A stretch of 64,000 nt of DNA. Origin: Eriocheir sinensis (lineage: Eukaryota; Arthropoda; Malacostraca; Decapoda; Varunidae). How positions within the stretch are numbered: position 1 is the first letter of the stretch; each line of letters starts with the position of its first letter. Both the position numbers and the translations under genes were made by a program. The DNA lies in NCBI RefSeq assembly GCF_024679095.1, contig NC_066509.1, positions 17,198,589-17,262,588 of the forward strand, given 5' to 3'. Below are positions 1 to 10,572 of this stretch, one piece after another. The notes beneath the pieces were generated by a model. That model saw only the letters and a list, made by a program, of their open reading frames with translations. It was not told the DNA's origin and searched no databases.

Positions 1-326
1 GCCACCAATGACTCCTCTGTACCTCCCACTTTCAGCCTTGGACCTAGCTCCCCCACTCTGGCTTTCATTTCTCTCATACAGCCATCTGTGTGTGCACATT
101 AAAAAGCCATGGTGACATGACACACCCCTGTCTTACACCCACACCAACACCAAAACTTTCACTCAATTTGCCATTCACATGCACTGAGGCACTTGCATTC
201 TTATAAAAGGATCTGATCCCCTTTAGAAAATCCCCTCCCACACCATATATTACCCTTAGAACATACCATAAACCCTTCCTGTCAACCCTGTCATGTGCCT
301 ATCATGTCCTTTCTCTAGGTTCGACG
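1..326 (-). mobile_element. RTE-like LINE reverse transcriptase fragment, runs off window start
   Basis: Read on the minus strand this stretch encodes part of a reverse transcriptase palm domain. The motif VRQGCVMSPWLFN lies at about 90-140, preceded by IRSFYKNASASVHVNGKLSE. Further upstream, at about 290-320, are remnants of LEKAYDRV (read here as LEKGHDR, with a small local duplication or frameshift). The YADD/FADD motif would lie beyond base 1. The VRQGCVMSPWLFN signature is familiar from RTE-clade LINEs of arthropods; the clade name is inference. It is a broken retrotransposon piece, not a host gene. Confidence 0.6.
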
Positions 327-1011
327 ATTCTTTGGTTTGGAAGCAACAAGTTACTGCACTGCACTCAGAGAAATAAATACAAAAAAAAAAAAAACTGTAT
401 TAACCTCAAGCGAGATGGCTGCCCATATTTCAATATAAGCTGATGCTTACCTATTTAAAAGTGGTGTGATACAAGGGGTCCAATATGTAACCAAAAATTT
501 TACTCAAAAACATAGGAAAGGAATTATTTACAGCAGATCAGGATACTTTCAGTAAGATGAACCATTTGAAAAGAAGGAGTGAATAATGATGTTTCTGTGA
601 GGTATGGTATAAATATGAGAAAAAAAAAATGTAATGTGCAAAGTGGCAAAATTAATTTAGTTTAATTTTATTTAGATGAGTTAAGTACGTACTATAAAAT
701 GCATATGAAGAATGGGGTTTTATTTTGTCAAAGAGGTATATTAGTCTTGTAAGAGGGCAATGGGTGACAGAGATCACTGATGAGGTGGACTGATTGGATA
801 GAAAATTACATGACAAGGGTGGGAGAGAGGATATAGTTGTTGCAAAATAAGTATAAATAGAGAGAACTGGAGACTTTTGCCATCACAGCCATCCCACAAG
901 AGTAGTTCTCAAAGGGAACAAATATGAAAGTCATAGGTAGACACAAACAAAATAGAAAAATACTTCACTTGTCATCTGGAGAATTCATGAGGATCTAAGG
1001 GTTATAGACTA
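327..1011. other. AT-rich stretch with no recognised gene
   Basis: About 0.7 kb of AT-rich sequence with short A-runs. No open frame, repeat array or terminal inverted repeat was seen on either strand. Confidence 0.5.
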
Positions 1012-1040
1012 TCTCTATCCTAAATTTCAATCCAAAGCTG

Positions 1041-2194
1041 GATGTTGCTCCTACGTGCGCAATGGCATCACTTGCTCTCGTGCCCACAACCTTGACTCTT
1101 CAGAATTTCCCACCATCTAGCTAAGACTTCATTGTAATTCTATTACTAAATACACCTGTGCTGTTTATCTCTCACCTAACTCTACTAATTATGTAAAATT
1201 CTTTGACTATTTGAACTCTATAGTGGAGCACATCTTCACCCACTCTCCCTTCGCTGCAATCTCCATCTTGGGAAATTTAAATTTTCACCATCAGCTTTGG
1301 TTTTCATCCTCTTTCACTGACCAGCCTGGTGAGCAAGCCTACAACTTTGCTCTCCTCAACGACCTAGAGCAGTTGGTTCAGCACCCTACACGTATTCCCG
1401 ACCATCTTGGAGACTGTCCCAACATACTAGACCTCTTCCTTACCTCTAATCCTTCTGCTTACTCTGTCAAACTGTTCTCTCCGTTGGGCTCCTCCGATCA
1501 CAACCTTATTTCTGTATCCTGTCCTATCACTCCTGTACATCCTCTGGACCCACCGAAGAGGTGATGCATCTGGCATTTTGCTTCAGCTCGGTGGGACGAC
1601 CTGAGGATGTACTTTTCTGATTTCCCATGGAATGACTACTGCTTCCAGGATAGAAACCCCTCTGTGTGTGCCCAGCGCATTACAGAGGTGATTGTCTCAG
1701 GAATTAAGGCATACATTCCACGTACTTTCTCTACTCCTCATGCTAAAAAGCCTTGATTTAATCATGCTTGTTCTCGTGCTGTCAAAGATAGAGAGGCAGC
1801 TCACAAAAGGTGCCAGAGCCTTCACACTCCTGCTAGCCATGATCTTTATATTTCAGCCCGGAACCGTGCCAAATCTATTCTTCGACTTACCAAAACATCT
1901 TTCATAAATAGAAAATATCAAAACCTTGCTTTTCCTAATTCTTCCCGTGACTTCTGGCACCTAGCCAAATATATCTCCTCCAATTTCACTTCTTCATCTT
2001 TCCCTCCTCTCCTTAACCCTGATGACAGCACCACCATTTCATCCATCTCTTAGGCTGAACTTTTCTCTCAAACTTTCTGTAACCCCACTCTGGACGATTC
2101 TGGGCATATTCCAGGGTGACCGATCCAATCCCTCAAACTACTGCTCTTTAGCTTTAATTTCCTGCCATTCTAAAGCTTTTGAATCAGTCCTTAA
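1041..2194 (+). pseudogene. LINE family A endonuclease domain and RT start, decayed
   Basis: The clearest open part is 1211-1563. It holds an exonuclease-endonuclease-phosphatase-like fold with [10 protein letters not shown] (consensus GDFNxHH), then LDLFLTSNP and the terminal GSSDHNLIS motif, which are the expected catalytic Asp/His motifs of an apurinic-like LINE endonuclease. The G-D-F-N aspartate is Asn here, so this copy has lost an expected catalytic residue. Downstream frames 1692-2040 hold scrambled linker sequence. At 2120-2194 SNPSNYCSLALISCHSKAFE marks the RT start. Several stops and frame changes are present. Confidence 0.65.
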
Positions 2195-2562
2195 CCCGTA
2201 AACTGCTACAAGGCTGTGGCGAGCTATCCCTTTGATGTGGCAGTGATTAAAAAAGGTCGTGATTACAGTATCGGTAAAGATAGCATTCCAGTGTCTTTGT
2301 AGGATGACACTGCACCTACTTGCAAAAAAAAAAAAAAAAAAAAAGTGTAGTAGGTCTCCTTGTTTTCGTATAGTATTTCCTTACCAAAGTTGTATTTTGG
2401 CGCGAATGGAAGCTCCTCTGTCAGCGGGGGAGGGAGGGGAAGGGGATAGGGAGGGACGAGTGGGGGGTACTCGTTGCCATGGAGAAGGGGGAGATGGCAG
2501 CGTTGTCAACGCCAGCATCACAAGGTGACGGTGCGGTAATTCATGTCATGCAAAGCAAACGC

Positions 2563-2609
2563 GTGTGTGTGTATGTGTGTGTGTGTGTACACACACATAC
2601 ACACACACA

Positions 2610-2692
<83 letters not shown>
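2563..2692. repeat. compound microsatellite (GT)n-(AC)n-(TA)n
   Basis: Alternating GT, then AC, then about 39 uninterrupted TA units ending exactly at the left end of the Tigger-like element. The TA array supplied its TA target site. Confidence 0.9.
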
Positions 2693-2695
<3 letters not shown>

Positions 2696-4159
2696 TAAAC
2701 CCTCGATATAACGGACCCGCTTATAACGGATTTCGGATATAACGGACGAGGTCAGACGGTCAGAAATCCACGGGGACCGATCAAGAATAGTTTTTGAACC
2801 ACCCGCTTCCAGTAACTACTACAGCGTCTGCTAGCCACTTTGCCCTCTTCCCTTTATCTGCTGCCCCATCCTTCGGTTACCGTAATCTTATTCTGCCTAC
2901 CTGTTGAAATATTTTCTTTCTTGTGGTTTCCATTCAAATGAAGAATGTAATTATACCACCAAAAAAAGTCGTATGCATCAATCCAGAGGTCGTAAATGTA
3001 TATCGAAAATAGCCAAGTGTTTGTGAGTTTTTTTTTTTGTTTTTGTTTTTTTACGTCGCGGCTTACTGCGCCGGTAGGCTTGTTCCCGGTGGGGCCTGAT
3101 GGTCGGCCCAGCCCGTTCTGGCGCAGGCGAGTGTTTATAGTGGCGCCATCTCGTATTGGCTCATACTGCCCTCCCGGAGCTCATCTTTAATCCTAGAATC
3201 TAGAGTCCGGGTTGATAGGTGGTCCTCTGGACAGCATGTGGTTAGTTTTAATCCACTCGGCGATGGCTGAAAAATCCCAGCTTGGTGGCACCGGGCGGGG
3301 ATTGAACTCGCGTCCTCCTGAACGCGGCGCAGTCACTCTGCCGACTCAGCCACCGCCTCCCCTGTGTCGGTACTGATTAAGCTTTAGGGGGTAAATGGGG
3401 GCTAAGCCCCCATTTAGGTAGGTTAGGGTAAGTAATGTTTGGTTTGTAAAATTATTTGGCACGCGGTGTGGGCCGCGGAAATACACAGTGCGGGACGGGA
3501 CATTTGCGGCGGCGTGCGTGGTCGGTGCGGGCCGGTGTCTCAAGAAATATATCCTCGCAGAGATAAGTCGCTTTGCTGTACATCACACATGCGCACTTGG
3601 GAAATAGACGGCAGGAAAACATAAATTAGCCTGGTTTTGTTCTAGTGTGTCCAATTGTGATTTTGTGAACGGTGAATGAAACATGGGATCAGTAACCAAG
3701 TTAAACATCTTTCTCTGCCAGTTATTTTGCGGCTGCAGCTGCGGGCTGCAACGGGTGTACAACAGGCATTGAAAAGTCAATCATTTACAGTAATGATTTG
3801 TGACATAAACAGTTATCGGATTATTTCATTACACACCAAAAACTACAAAAAAAGAAAGTTTCGTCTGCCAGTACGAGATTGGCGCACTTGTAAAATTTAG
3901 CCCATTCCCATAACAATACGGCCCCCGCATGGCCCCACTGCCAACCTGGCTGGCTCAGTGTCACGCAGTCCATCGCCAAGAGTGCTATGCGGCTATACAA
4001 ACAATGTGCACACGACATACACAATAAAAAATATATACCTACGTTTATTAGGTTCGTTGCTATTATTTGACTTCTTTTTTTTTCGCCACTTTTAACGGAC
4101 TTTCGGCATTAACGGACTACATTCCCCCCCAATTAGTCCGTTATATCGAAGGTTTACTG
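2693..4159. mobile_element. Tigger/pogo-like (Tc1/mariner) non-autonomous element
   Basis: The terminal inverted repeats read CAGTAAACCCTCGATATAAC at the left and, on the opposite strand at the right end, CAGTAAACCTTCGATATAAC. Both are flanked by TA (2691-2692 and 4160-4161). Repeated TAACGGAC motifs occur inside each end (2708-2750 and 4092-4146). Terminal CAGT with TA duplication and the CCTCGATATAACGGA motif are typical of Tigger-like elements. The interior has no transposase. It carries a tRNA-derived SINE and a GC-rich block at 3460-3545. Confidence 0.8.
3050..3361 (-). repeat. tRNA-derived SINE (family A) copy 1
   Basis: On the minus strand the element starts at 3361 with a tRNA-like head. 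A-box-like TGGCTGAGTCGGCAGAGTG lies at about 3333-3351 and B-box GAGTTCAATCC at about 3299-3309. A roughly 200-base body with CTCTAGATTCTAGGATTAAA follows, and it ends in a poly-A tail (poly-T at 3029-3050 on the plus strand). Three further copies in the same orientation occur at 12203-12500, 20875-21205 and 40514-40790. Confidence 0.75.
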
Positions 4160-4330
4160 TATAGATATAGATATAGATGGATAGATAGATAGACATAGAT
4201 AGATAGGTAGATAGATATTCGAGATTCGAGGTTCGAGGGTGTACAAGGCTCGGCAGTTTTATAGGAGCAATGTAAAAATCGCGCTGCCAAGAGGCGTACA
4301 GCATGTTCCCGGAAAAGCCGCCTGAGAGGC
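4160..4330. repeat. GATA-type microsatellite and right end of the piggyBac-like element
   Basis: Imperfect (GATA/GATAGA)n at 4162-4216 is followed by short unassigned sequence up to the piggyBac-like right terminus. Confidence 0.6.
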
Positions 4331-4351
4331 GTACCACAGTTTACGGGCTAA

Positions 4352-6012
4352 CCGGAAGATTCAAAAGCACCTGTCCACTTCTGACCTTTTATCTGATCGC
4401 CAGTATGGATTCCGCAAGGAGCGTTCTACTGGCGATCTTCTTGCTCTCTTTATTGACTCTTGGTTCTAGACATAGCGAAAACTTTCGATAGAGTCTGGCA
4501 CAAGTCTTTCCTTTCTAAACTGCGCTCTTTTGGATTCTATCCATCTCCCTGTTCCTTTATCTCCAGTTTCCTATCCGGCCGTTATATCTCTGCTGTGGTA
4601 GACGGTCACTGTTCTTACCCTAAACCTATCAACAGTAGTGTTCCACAGGGCTCTGTTCTATCACCCACTCTCTTCCTGTTATTCATTAATGATCTTCTGT
4701 CCTATCTTCTCATACACTGATGACACCACTCTGCATTATTCAACTTCTTTCAACAGAAGACCCTCTCAATAGGAATTACAAGACTCCAGACTGGAGGCTG
4801 TAGAACGCTCAACTTCAGACCTTGCTATCATTTCCGATTGGGGTAAAAGGAACCTTGTGTCCTTCAGTGCTTCAAAAACCCAGTTTCTCCACTTGTCAGC
4901 TCGACACAATCTTCCAAACACCTATCCCCTATACTTCGACAACACCTAGCTGTCACCTTCTTCAACACTAAATATCCTCGGTCCATTCTTAGCTCAAAAT
5001 CTCAACTGGAAACTTCACATCTCTCTTACTAAATCAGCTTCCTCGAGGTTGGGCGTTCTGTTGTTGGCGGAAGTGAGTGTTCTAAGCGCTAATTGGTTCA
5101 CAGATAGAGAAAGGCAATATCCGTCAGGGTTTCTTTATTGACAAAAATCACACAGGTCATTGACATAGCCAAGACACAAAAGAGGTGGTTGAGTGTATAT
5201 GTGTTTGTGAAGATGTAGTGTAGTGTGAATGACATTGGAGTATTGGTGTAAATGTGGAACAATATGTAGAAGAGAACTGTAGCAAGACGAGGACAGACAG
5301 TGGAAGATAAACGAGTAACAAGAGAAGTTAACATTGATGACGCAACACGGACAACAGGGAGACAACGACAATGAAAATACTTAGACGGCACAGGCGACAC
5401 AAGACGAGGAGCGACGAAAACGTTGATACGAATACACTTAATGAGTCTGTGATGCAGCGCCACATTTTCTTGGGTCACCGGGGAAGCAGAGCACACGGCT
5501 TTCAGCGGTGACTGCTTCACTGTATCGTCTCCGCCAGTTCTTCTCCCCTCACAGATGCTTTCCATGTGTAGGGGCCTTGTCCGCCCTCGTATGGAATATG
5601 CATCTCACGTGGGGGGGGCTCCATTCACACAGCTCTTCTGGACAGAGTGGAGTCTAAGGTTCTTCGTCTCATCAGCTCTCCTCCTCTTACTAACAGCCTT
5701 TTACCTCTTAAATTCCGCCGCCATGTTGCTTCTCTTTCTATCTTCTATCGACATTTTCATGCTGACTGCTCTAATGAACTTGCTAACTGCATGCCTTCCC
5801 CCCTCCCGCGGCCCCGCTGCTCACGACTTTCTACTCATGCTCATCCCTAGACTGTCCAAACCCTTATGCAAGAGTTAACCAGCATCTTCATTCTTTCATC
5901 CCCTTCACTGGTAAACTCTGGAACAGTCTTCCTTCGTCTGTATTTCCTCCTGCCTATGACTTGACCTCTTTCAAGAAGAGTGTATCAAAACACCTCTCCA
6001 CCCGAAATTGAC
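4352..6012 (+). pseudogene. LINE family A reverse transcriptase, broken by a solo LTR
   Basis: The RT reads through DRQYGFRKERSTGDLL (about 4400-4440), AKTFDRVWHKSFLSKLRSFG (4478-4540) and PQGSVLSPTLFLLFINDLL (4640-4700), then a frame change and TDDTTLHYS near 4720, where the usual motif is YADDTTL. The alanine of the catalytic YADD box is Thr here. Thumb sequence covers 4790-5061. After the solo LTR (5062-5519) the C-terminal region resumes with GLVRPRMEYASHV (5570-5610) and ends near LSTRN (about 6005). Several frameshifts make it non-functional. Confidence 0.7.
5062..5519 (-). mobile_element. putative solo LTR, 458 bp, with CTGT target duplication
   Basis: The block interrupts the LINE frame. 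It begins TGTTGGCGG and ends GCTTCA (TG...CA ends), and is flanked by direct CTGT copies (5058-5061 and 5520-5523). The uninterrupted LINE sequence is known from the sister copy near 41111-41140, so both edges are well defined. On the minus strand AATAAAGAAACC lies about 70 bases before the end, consistent with an LTR polyadenylation signal, so minus is the likelier orientation. No internal retrotransposon coding remains. The solo-LTR reading is inference from end structure. Confidence 0.6.
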
Positions 6013-6161
6013 GTCTCTTTTGGCTACTCTTTATTTTATTTTATTTTATTTTATTTATTATTATTTTTTTTTTGGTACTCTTTGTTACCCTTGAGCCGTA
6101 TCCTTTGACGTAAATTTTAAAAAAAATAGATGCATTCAGTGTTGGGTTAAAAAATCAAATA

Positions 6162-7143
<982 letters not shown>

Positions 7144-7337
7144 TAATCTTCAAAAATTTCATTGATTAATAAGAATTTGCCAGAGCATTTTCATTGATTA
7201 TTAATTGAAATTTGGTAGAGCATTTCTATTATTTTCCATGCAATACAATAGCAGTGTAACTGAGATTATATAACAAGGAATTATGTTGTGAAAGGCATTT
7301 TGAATTTTAAAATGACACCCCTTATTTTGCCCCGCAG

Positions 7338-7494
7338 CGGATCCCTGGTGCTCATCGGTGACCCAGGAAGGTTTGCCCTTAAGAGTCACCCCCATAAGGC
7401 TTCCCTACGCTGCCTGGCAAAGTATGAGCTTTCTCGCACTGCCCTCCTGGAGAACAGTGGCTACCTTCATGCCTTTGTCTGGACCTTCAGATAA
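7338..7494 (+). CDS. possible terminal exon of an unidentified gene
   Basis: A GC-rich open block in AT-rich surroundings follows a good acceptor (CTTATTTTGCCCCGCAG) ending at 7337. It reads about 52 residues, including GSLVLIGDPGRFALKSHPHK and ELSRTALLENSGYLHAFVW, then stops at TAA in an AT-rich tail. Codon third positions are GC-rich, which favours real coding. I do not recognise the family. No upstream exon is visible among the transposons to the left, so it could be the last exon of a gene starting outside the window, a retro-copied fragment or chance. Confidence 0.35.
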
Positions 7495-7499
7495 AAGTA

Positions 7500-8195
7500 G
7501 TCTTATCACCAGTCCCCATAGCATACAGCAAAAAGTCAAAGAGTCTGAAAGGGGCCTTTGGTTCTCCAATAGATGGCAGATGGCCAATCAAAGACTATTT
7601 TTCTGGCATTTTTTTTTGTCACAGTGATAGGCATTAGGGGGGTCGTTGCCTACCTAAGTCAATTTTCTGACTTTTCTGTCAGTTTTAAATGTAAATAAAA
7701 TATAAATTCATATTTTTTTGTCTTACTAACGTATCCTTGATTCTGACTTATACAATGCCAACTTGAAGGAATTTTACAGTTATTAAAAAAATATTTCTTG
7801 AAAATATTAACAACTGGGAAAAAGTGGAAAATTTACTCTTTAGGCACATTAACTGCATTTGAAAATTCCCAGGTTTAGCCTCAGTCATGGCAACATTCAA
7901 ACTGTCGCCATGCCAGTGTGTTGCCAGTAGGGTTGCAAAAGGAGGAAGTTTCCAGAAAAATAGAAAGCTCCTGGGAATTTGGGGAATTTTCACATTTTAC
8001 ACCTGCATTTGTATTGATAAATAAACCAATTTTGGTTAAAACTATTAATAAAAAAATTTCAAGCAGTAAAAAATTGTATTTCCACACAATTCCATACAAT
8101 ACATATTATAATACCTTCATTCATGTTATTGTAGGCTTGCTTGGGTAGTCTACAATTCTGGGTATGGTTGATCTACACACTTATATCCTAGATAA
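7500..8195. other. no recognised gene
   Basis: AT-rich sequence with no plausible coding frame or array, ending at the (CT)n tract beginning near 8202. Confidence 0.5.
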
Positions 8196-8200
8196 GCTGT

Positions 8201-8201
<1 letters not shown>

Positions 8202-8250
<49 letters not shown>

Positions 8251-8262
8251 GTGTGTGTGTGT
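8202..8262. repeat. (CT)n-(GT)n microsatellite
   Basis: About 23 CT units followed by a short GT run. It abuts the 3' end of a tRNA-derived SINE, where simple repeats commonly sit. Confidence 0.9.
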
Positions 8263-8263
8263 A

Positions 8264-8512
8264 ATTCACCATGGCCTGATCGCGAGTTGGACTCGTAATC
8301 GCCAGCAGGCCCGACAGAGCAAGTGCTCATTTGCTCATTTAGTCGATCTCTGGGTACTTCCAAGACCTCACACACCACACACCCTACCCCCTTGCTCAAT
8401 GGGGGACAGTAACCTCTCCTAGTCAGTTGAAAGGATCCGGCCTGAGCGGGCCCGAACCGCCGGCCTTTCAGACCGTGAAGCCTGGCAGCGCAGCGCTCTG
8501 CCAGTTGCGCCT

Positions 8513-8567
<55 letters not shown>
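8264..8567 (-). repeat. tRNA-derived SINE (family B)
   Basis: The minus strand from about 8511 reads a tRNA-like head. ACTGGCAGAGCGCTGC lies at about 8490-8506 (A-box-like) and GGCGGTTCGGGCCC at about 8446-8460 (B-box, consensus GGTTCGANTCC). A roughly 180-base body extends to the (GT)n/(CT)n tail. On the 5' side lie poly-T (8513-8534) and (GT)n (8535-8567). It differs from family A in head and body. A split RNA polymerase III promoter followed by a non-tRNA body argues for a SINE rather than a functional tRNA gene. Confidence 0.6.
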
Positions 8568-8571
<4 letters not shown>

Positions 8572-8989
8572 CTTACCAAGCACTGTGTGAGGTCAGTGTG
8601 TGGAGAGGATTTGGAGGGCAGTGAAGAGGGAGGATGGTTGACACGGGGGGAGAGTTGTGGCAGCAGTGAGGTCTTCCCTGATTCCAAAAGAGCTCTGCCC
8701 CAGGATTGTTACTATGGTGTTTCCAGGTAGTGGAGGCTGTAAGGAGGAAGCAATCAAGTTAATACCTTTCACAAAAAAATTCTTGGCGTGTTGTTGGGAA
8801 AAAAGAAATGAGCAATGAAAGTGGAGTGAAGCAAAGTCAGGGGAAGAAAAGAGCAGAAAAAAACAGCTCAGTTCAGGGTGAAGGGTATAAATGTGCACTG
8901 TGAAGTAATTAAGTGTGTGCTGTGACGTATAGAAGTGTTGAGAAGGAGGACCTAAGAAGCGATACAAAGCGGAATTCAAAAGAAGAGGA

Positions 8990-9290
8990 AAGAAGGAGAT
9001 TATGTTAACTCTGGACGGAAAGAAACAAGAATTTTCGAGACACAAAACAGTCAGGTAGCTAGTTAGTTAGTTTATTTAGTTTATTGACCAAAAGGTGCAA
9101 ATTTACAGTACAGTGAAAGGTACAAAATTCCCATTGGTCCATATAAAGAAGTATACTTAACAAGCTTAAATCAAAATACTGTCACCCAAATAATCTATTA
9201 ACACTAGGCGATGCAAAAACAACAGGTGAGAAACCGAGTAGTGAAAACATACAAGAAAATAATGAAGATTATTAATTACTACTACTACGA
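8990..9290 (+). repeat. 5' segment of the PHD-finger LINE family (copy 1)
   Basis: Contains GGACGGAAAGAAACAAGAAT near 9012, followed about 240 bases later by ACAAGAAAATAATGAAGA. The same blocks recur at 15890-16060 and 16785-16965. Here it lies just upstream of the LINE ORF1, so it is probably part of the LINE 5' UTR. Confidence 0.55.
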
Positions 9291-9365
9291 AGTGGAGTGG
9301 AGTGAGTGAGTGGTCGTGGTGCGAAGCGGATGTGTTGGGTCTAGCTCCGCACAGAAAGTGTCGAC

Positions 9366-10187
9366 ATGGCTGTCAGAGCAAAGGGACTGGGGGATTTATG
9401 TTATGTTTGTGTGAAATTCACAGGTGAGAAGTGGATTGGATGCTGTTTGTGCACTAGGTGGTGTCATGTGAAGTGTGCTAATTTGTCTGGGATCAATCAG
9501 GATAATGTACCAAAAATAAATTGGATATGCATCCCATGCCTTCATAAAGCGTCTCTGGCTACCAGTATTGTGGAAAAATTGGATGAATTCAAGCAAGAAA
9601 TTATCTAAAGAAATATCTGTGGTTAAGGATGATCGAGGTTGAATCAAATGCTGAAAGAGTGCAGGAGGAGCTGGGATCAGTTGCTGACGCGCTTCTTGCT
9701 GACTGTGCTGAACCCATTTGGGCTGAGGTGGCAAAGAGAAGCAGGAAAGTGAAGAAGAATCTCTTAGTTATAAAAGCTTCTACCCAGGAAAAGGAGGCAA
9801 CAAATATGAAGGATGAATTAAGTCTCCCAGGCATTGAGTGGTATTCAAATAACTAATTCAAGATTTACAAATGGAGGTAATATTGTCATGAACATTGATA
9901 ATGAGAAAACAAGGGATGAGGCTGCTCAAAAACTGGAGTCTATTGAGGAAATTAGTACAAAGAGTGTTGGAAAGATGAAACCAAAGATCATGATATGCAA
10001 TGTGCATAAAGAGGAGACCAAGGAAAAAATAAAGGAGACCATCTTAGACCGCAATGAGTTCTTACACATAATTGAGGGTGTTGAGAATAAGATTGAGCTG
10101 ATCTTTAGTGAGCCTGCAGCTGGCGGTACAATGCACTACATTCTGAGGTGCGACCCAACTGTGAGAGAGCTGGGCCCGTACTTATAA
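9366..10187 (+). pseudogene. LINE ORF1 with PHD-type zinc finger, frameshifted
   Basis: The first open part (9366-9608) encodes a compact Cys/His cluster: CYVC, CCLC, WCHVKC, then WICIPC. That spacing is the C4HC3 pattern of a PHD finger, seen in ORF1 proteins of several CR1-like LINEs. The coding sense continues after a frameshift through 9629-9850 (ESNAERVQEELGSVADAL, possibly coiled) and 9834-10187, a lysine-rich gag-like region ending ILRCDPTVRELG, where gag-type RNA-binding domains lie in related elements. A stop and at least two frame changes disable it. It probably belonged with the ORF2 remnant at 10573-11292. Confidence 0.6.
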
Positions 10188-10189
10188 AG

Positions 10190-10560
10190 AAATTTATGTG
10201 AGACGTAAACTGAGACATATCCGAGTATTAACAATGACGACACATAACCCCCCTCCTTATGTTTCACCCCCTCAACGTAACCAGCTCAACATAAGCGAGT
10301 ATTAGTACATCGTTGCCAAACCCTGAGCTGCATATATGAAAGGGATGCCAACTCAAAATAAAATGTTGGAATTTGGTATAATTATGATGTTAAAAGCATA
10401 TTGACGTATTGGAAATATATATTAAATAAAAAAAAAAGTATTTGGGGGTATTGTTGGCGATGCATAGACCAACATCATAATTATGGAATAATGATAAAAT
10501 TAAAGACGTAGCCCCTCAAACATGTAAACAAACATTCCCGCGAGCTTCAGGCTAGCAGGA
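10190..10560. other. non-coding gap between LINE ORF1 and ORF2 remnants
   Basis: AT-rich sequence without an open frame. Most of ORF2 (endonuclease and RT palm) is missing here, so an internal deletion or a replaced segment is likely. Confidence 0.5.
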
Positions 10561-10572
10561 ATTGAAAATTCC

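Larger units (their letters stand above)
2195..4347. mobile_element. piggyBac-like non-autonomous element inserted in the LINE
   Basis: The left end is TTAA followed by CCCGTAAACTG (2191-2205). The right end is CAGTTTACGGG followed by CTAA (4337-4351). The ends are inverted repeats starting CCC and flanked by TTAA (one base changed on the right), the hallmark of piggyBac-type insertion. Removing the element and one target copy restores an unbroken LINE reading frame across the junction (ESVLN then RKIQKHLSTSD), which strongly supports a real insertion event. No transposase is visible, and most of the interior is a later Tigger-like element. Superfamily assignment rests on the TTAA target and CCC ends. 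Confidence 0.7.
1012..6110 (+). mobile_element. Jockey/CR1-like LINE (family A) copy 1, interrupted by nested insertions
   Basis: A non-LTR retrotransposon on the plus strand. An endonuclease-like region lies at 1041-1563, an interrupted RT start near 2120-2190, RT palm at 4352-4730, thumb and C-terminal domain at 4750-5061 and 5520-6012, and an A/T-rich 3' tail near 6030-6120. The reading frame is continuous when 2195-4347 and 5062-5519 are left out, which shows that these are later insertions. It contains stop codons (TAG where other copies have TGG near 1121), an internal deletion near 2115 and frameshifts, so it is dead. Sister copies are at 32600-33165, 38318-38888, 40792-41698 and 42160-42617. 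Confidence 0.75.

Noticed and set aside
3299..3361. Functional tRNA gene at the SINE head
   Set aside because: A and B boxes are present but no complete acceptor stem is evident, and the sequence continues into a repeated non-tRNA body with poly-A tail.
2693..4159. Possible host gene in frames at 3346-3900
   Set aside because: They lie within the Tigger-like element, are short and lack splice or domain support.
5098..5565. 155-codon minus frame MESICEGRRTGG...
   Set aside because: It spans the solo LTR and its LINE junction; no protein family recognised and it crosses an insertion boundary.
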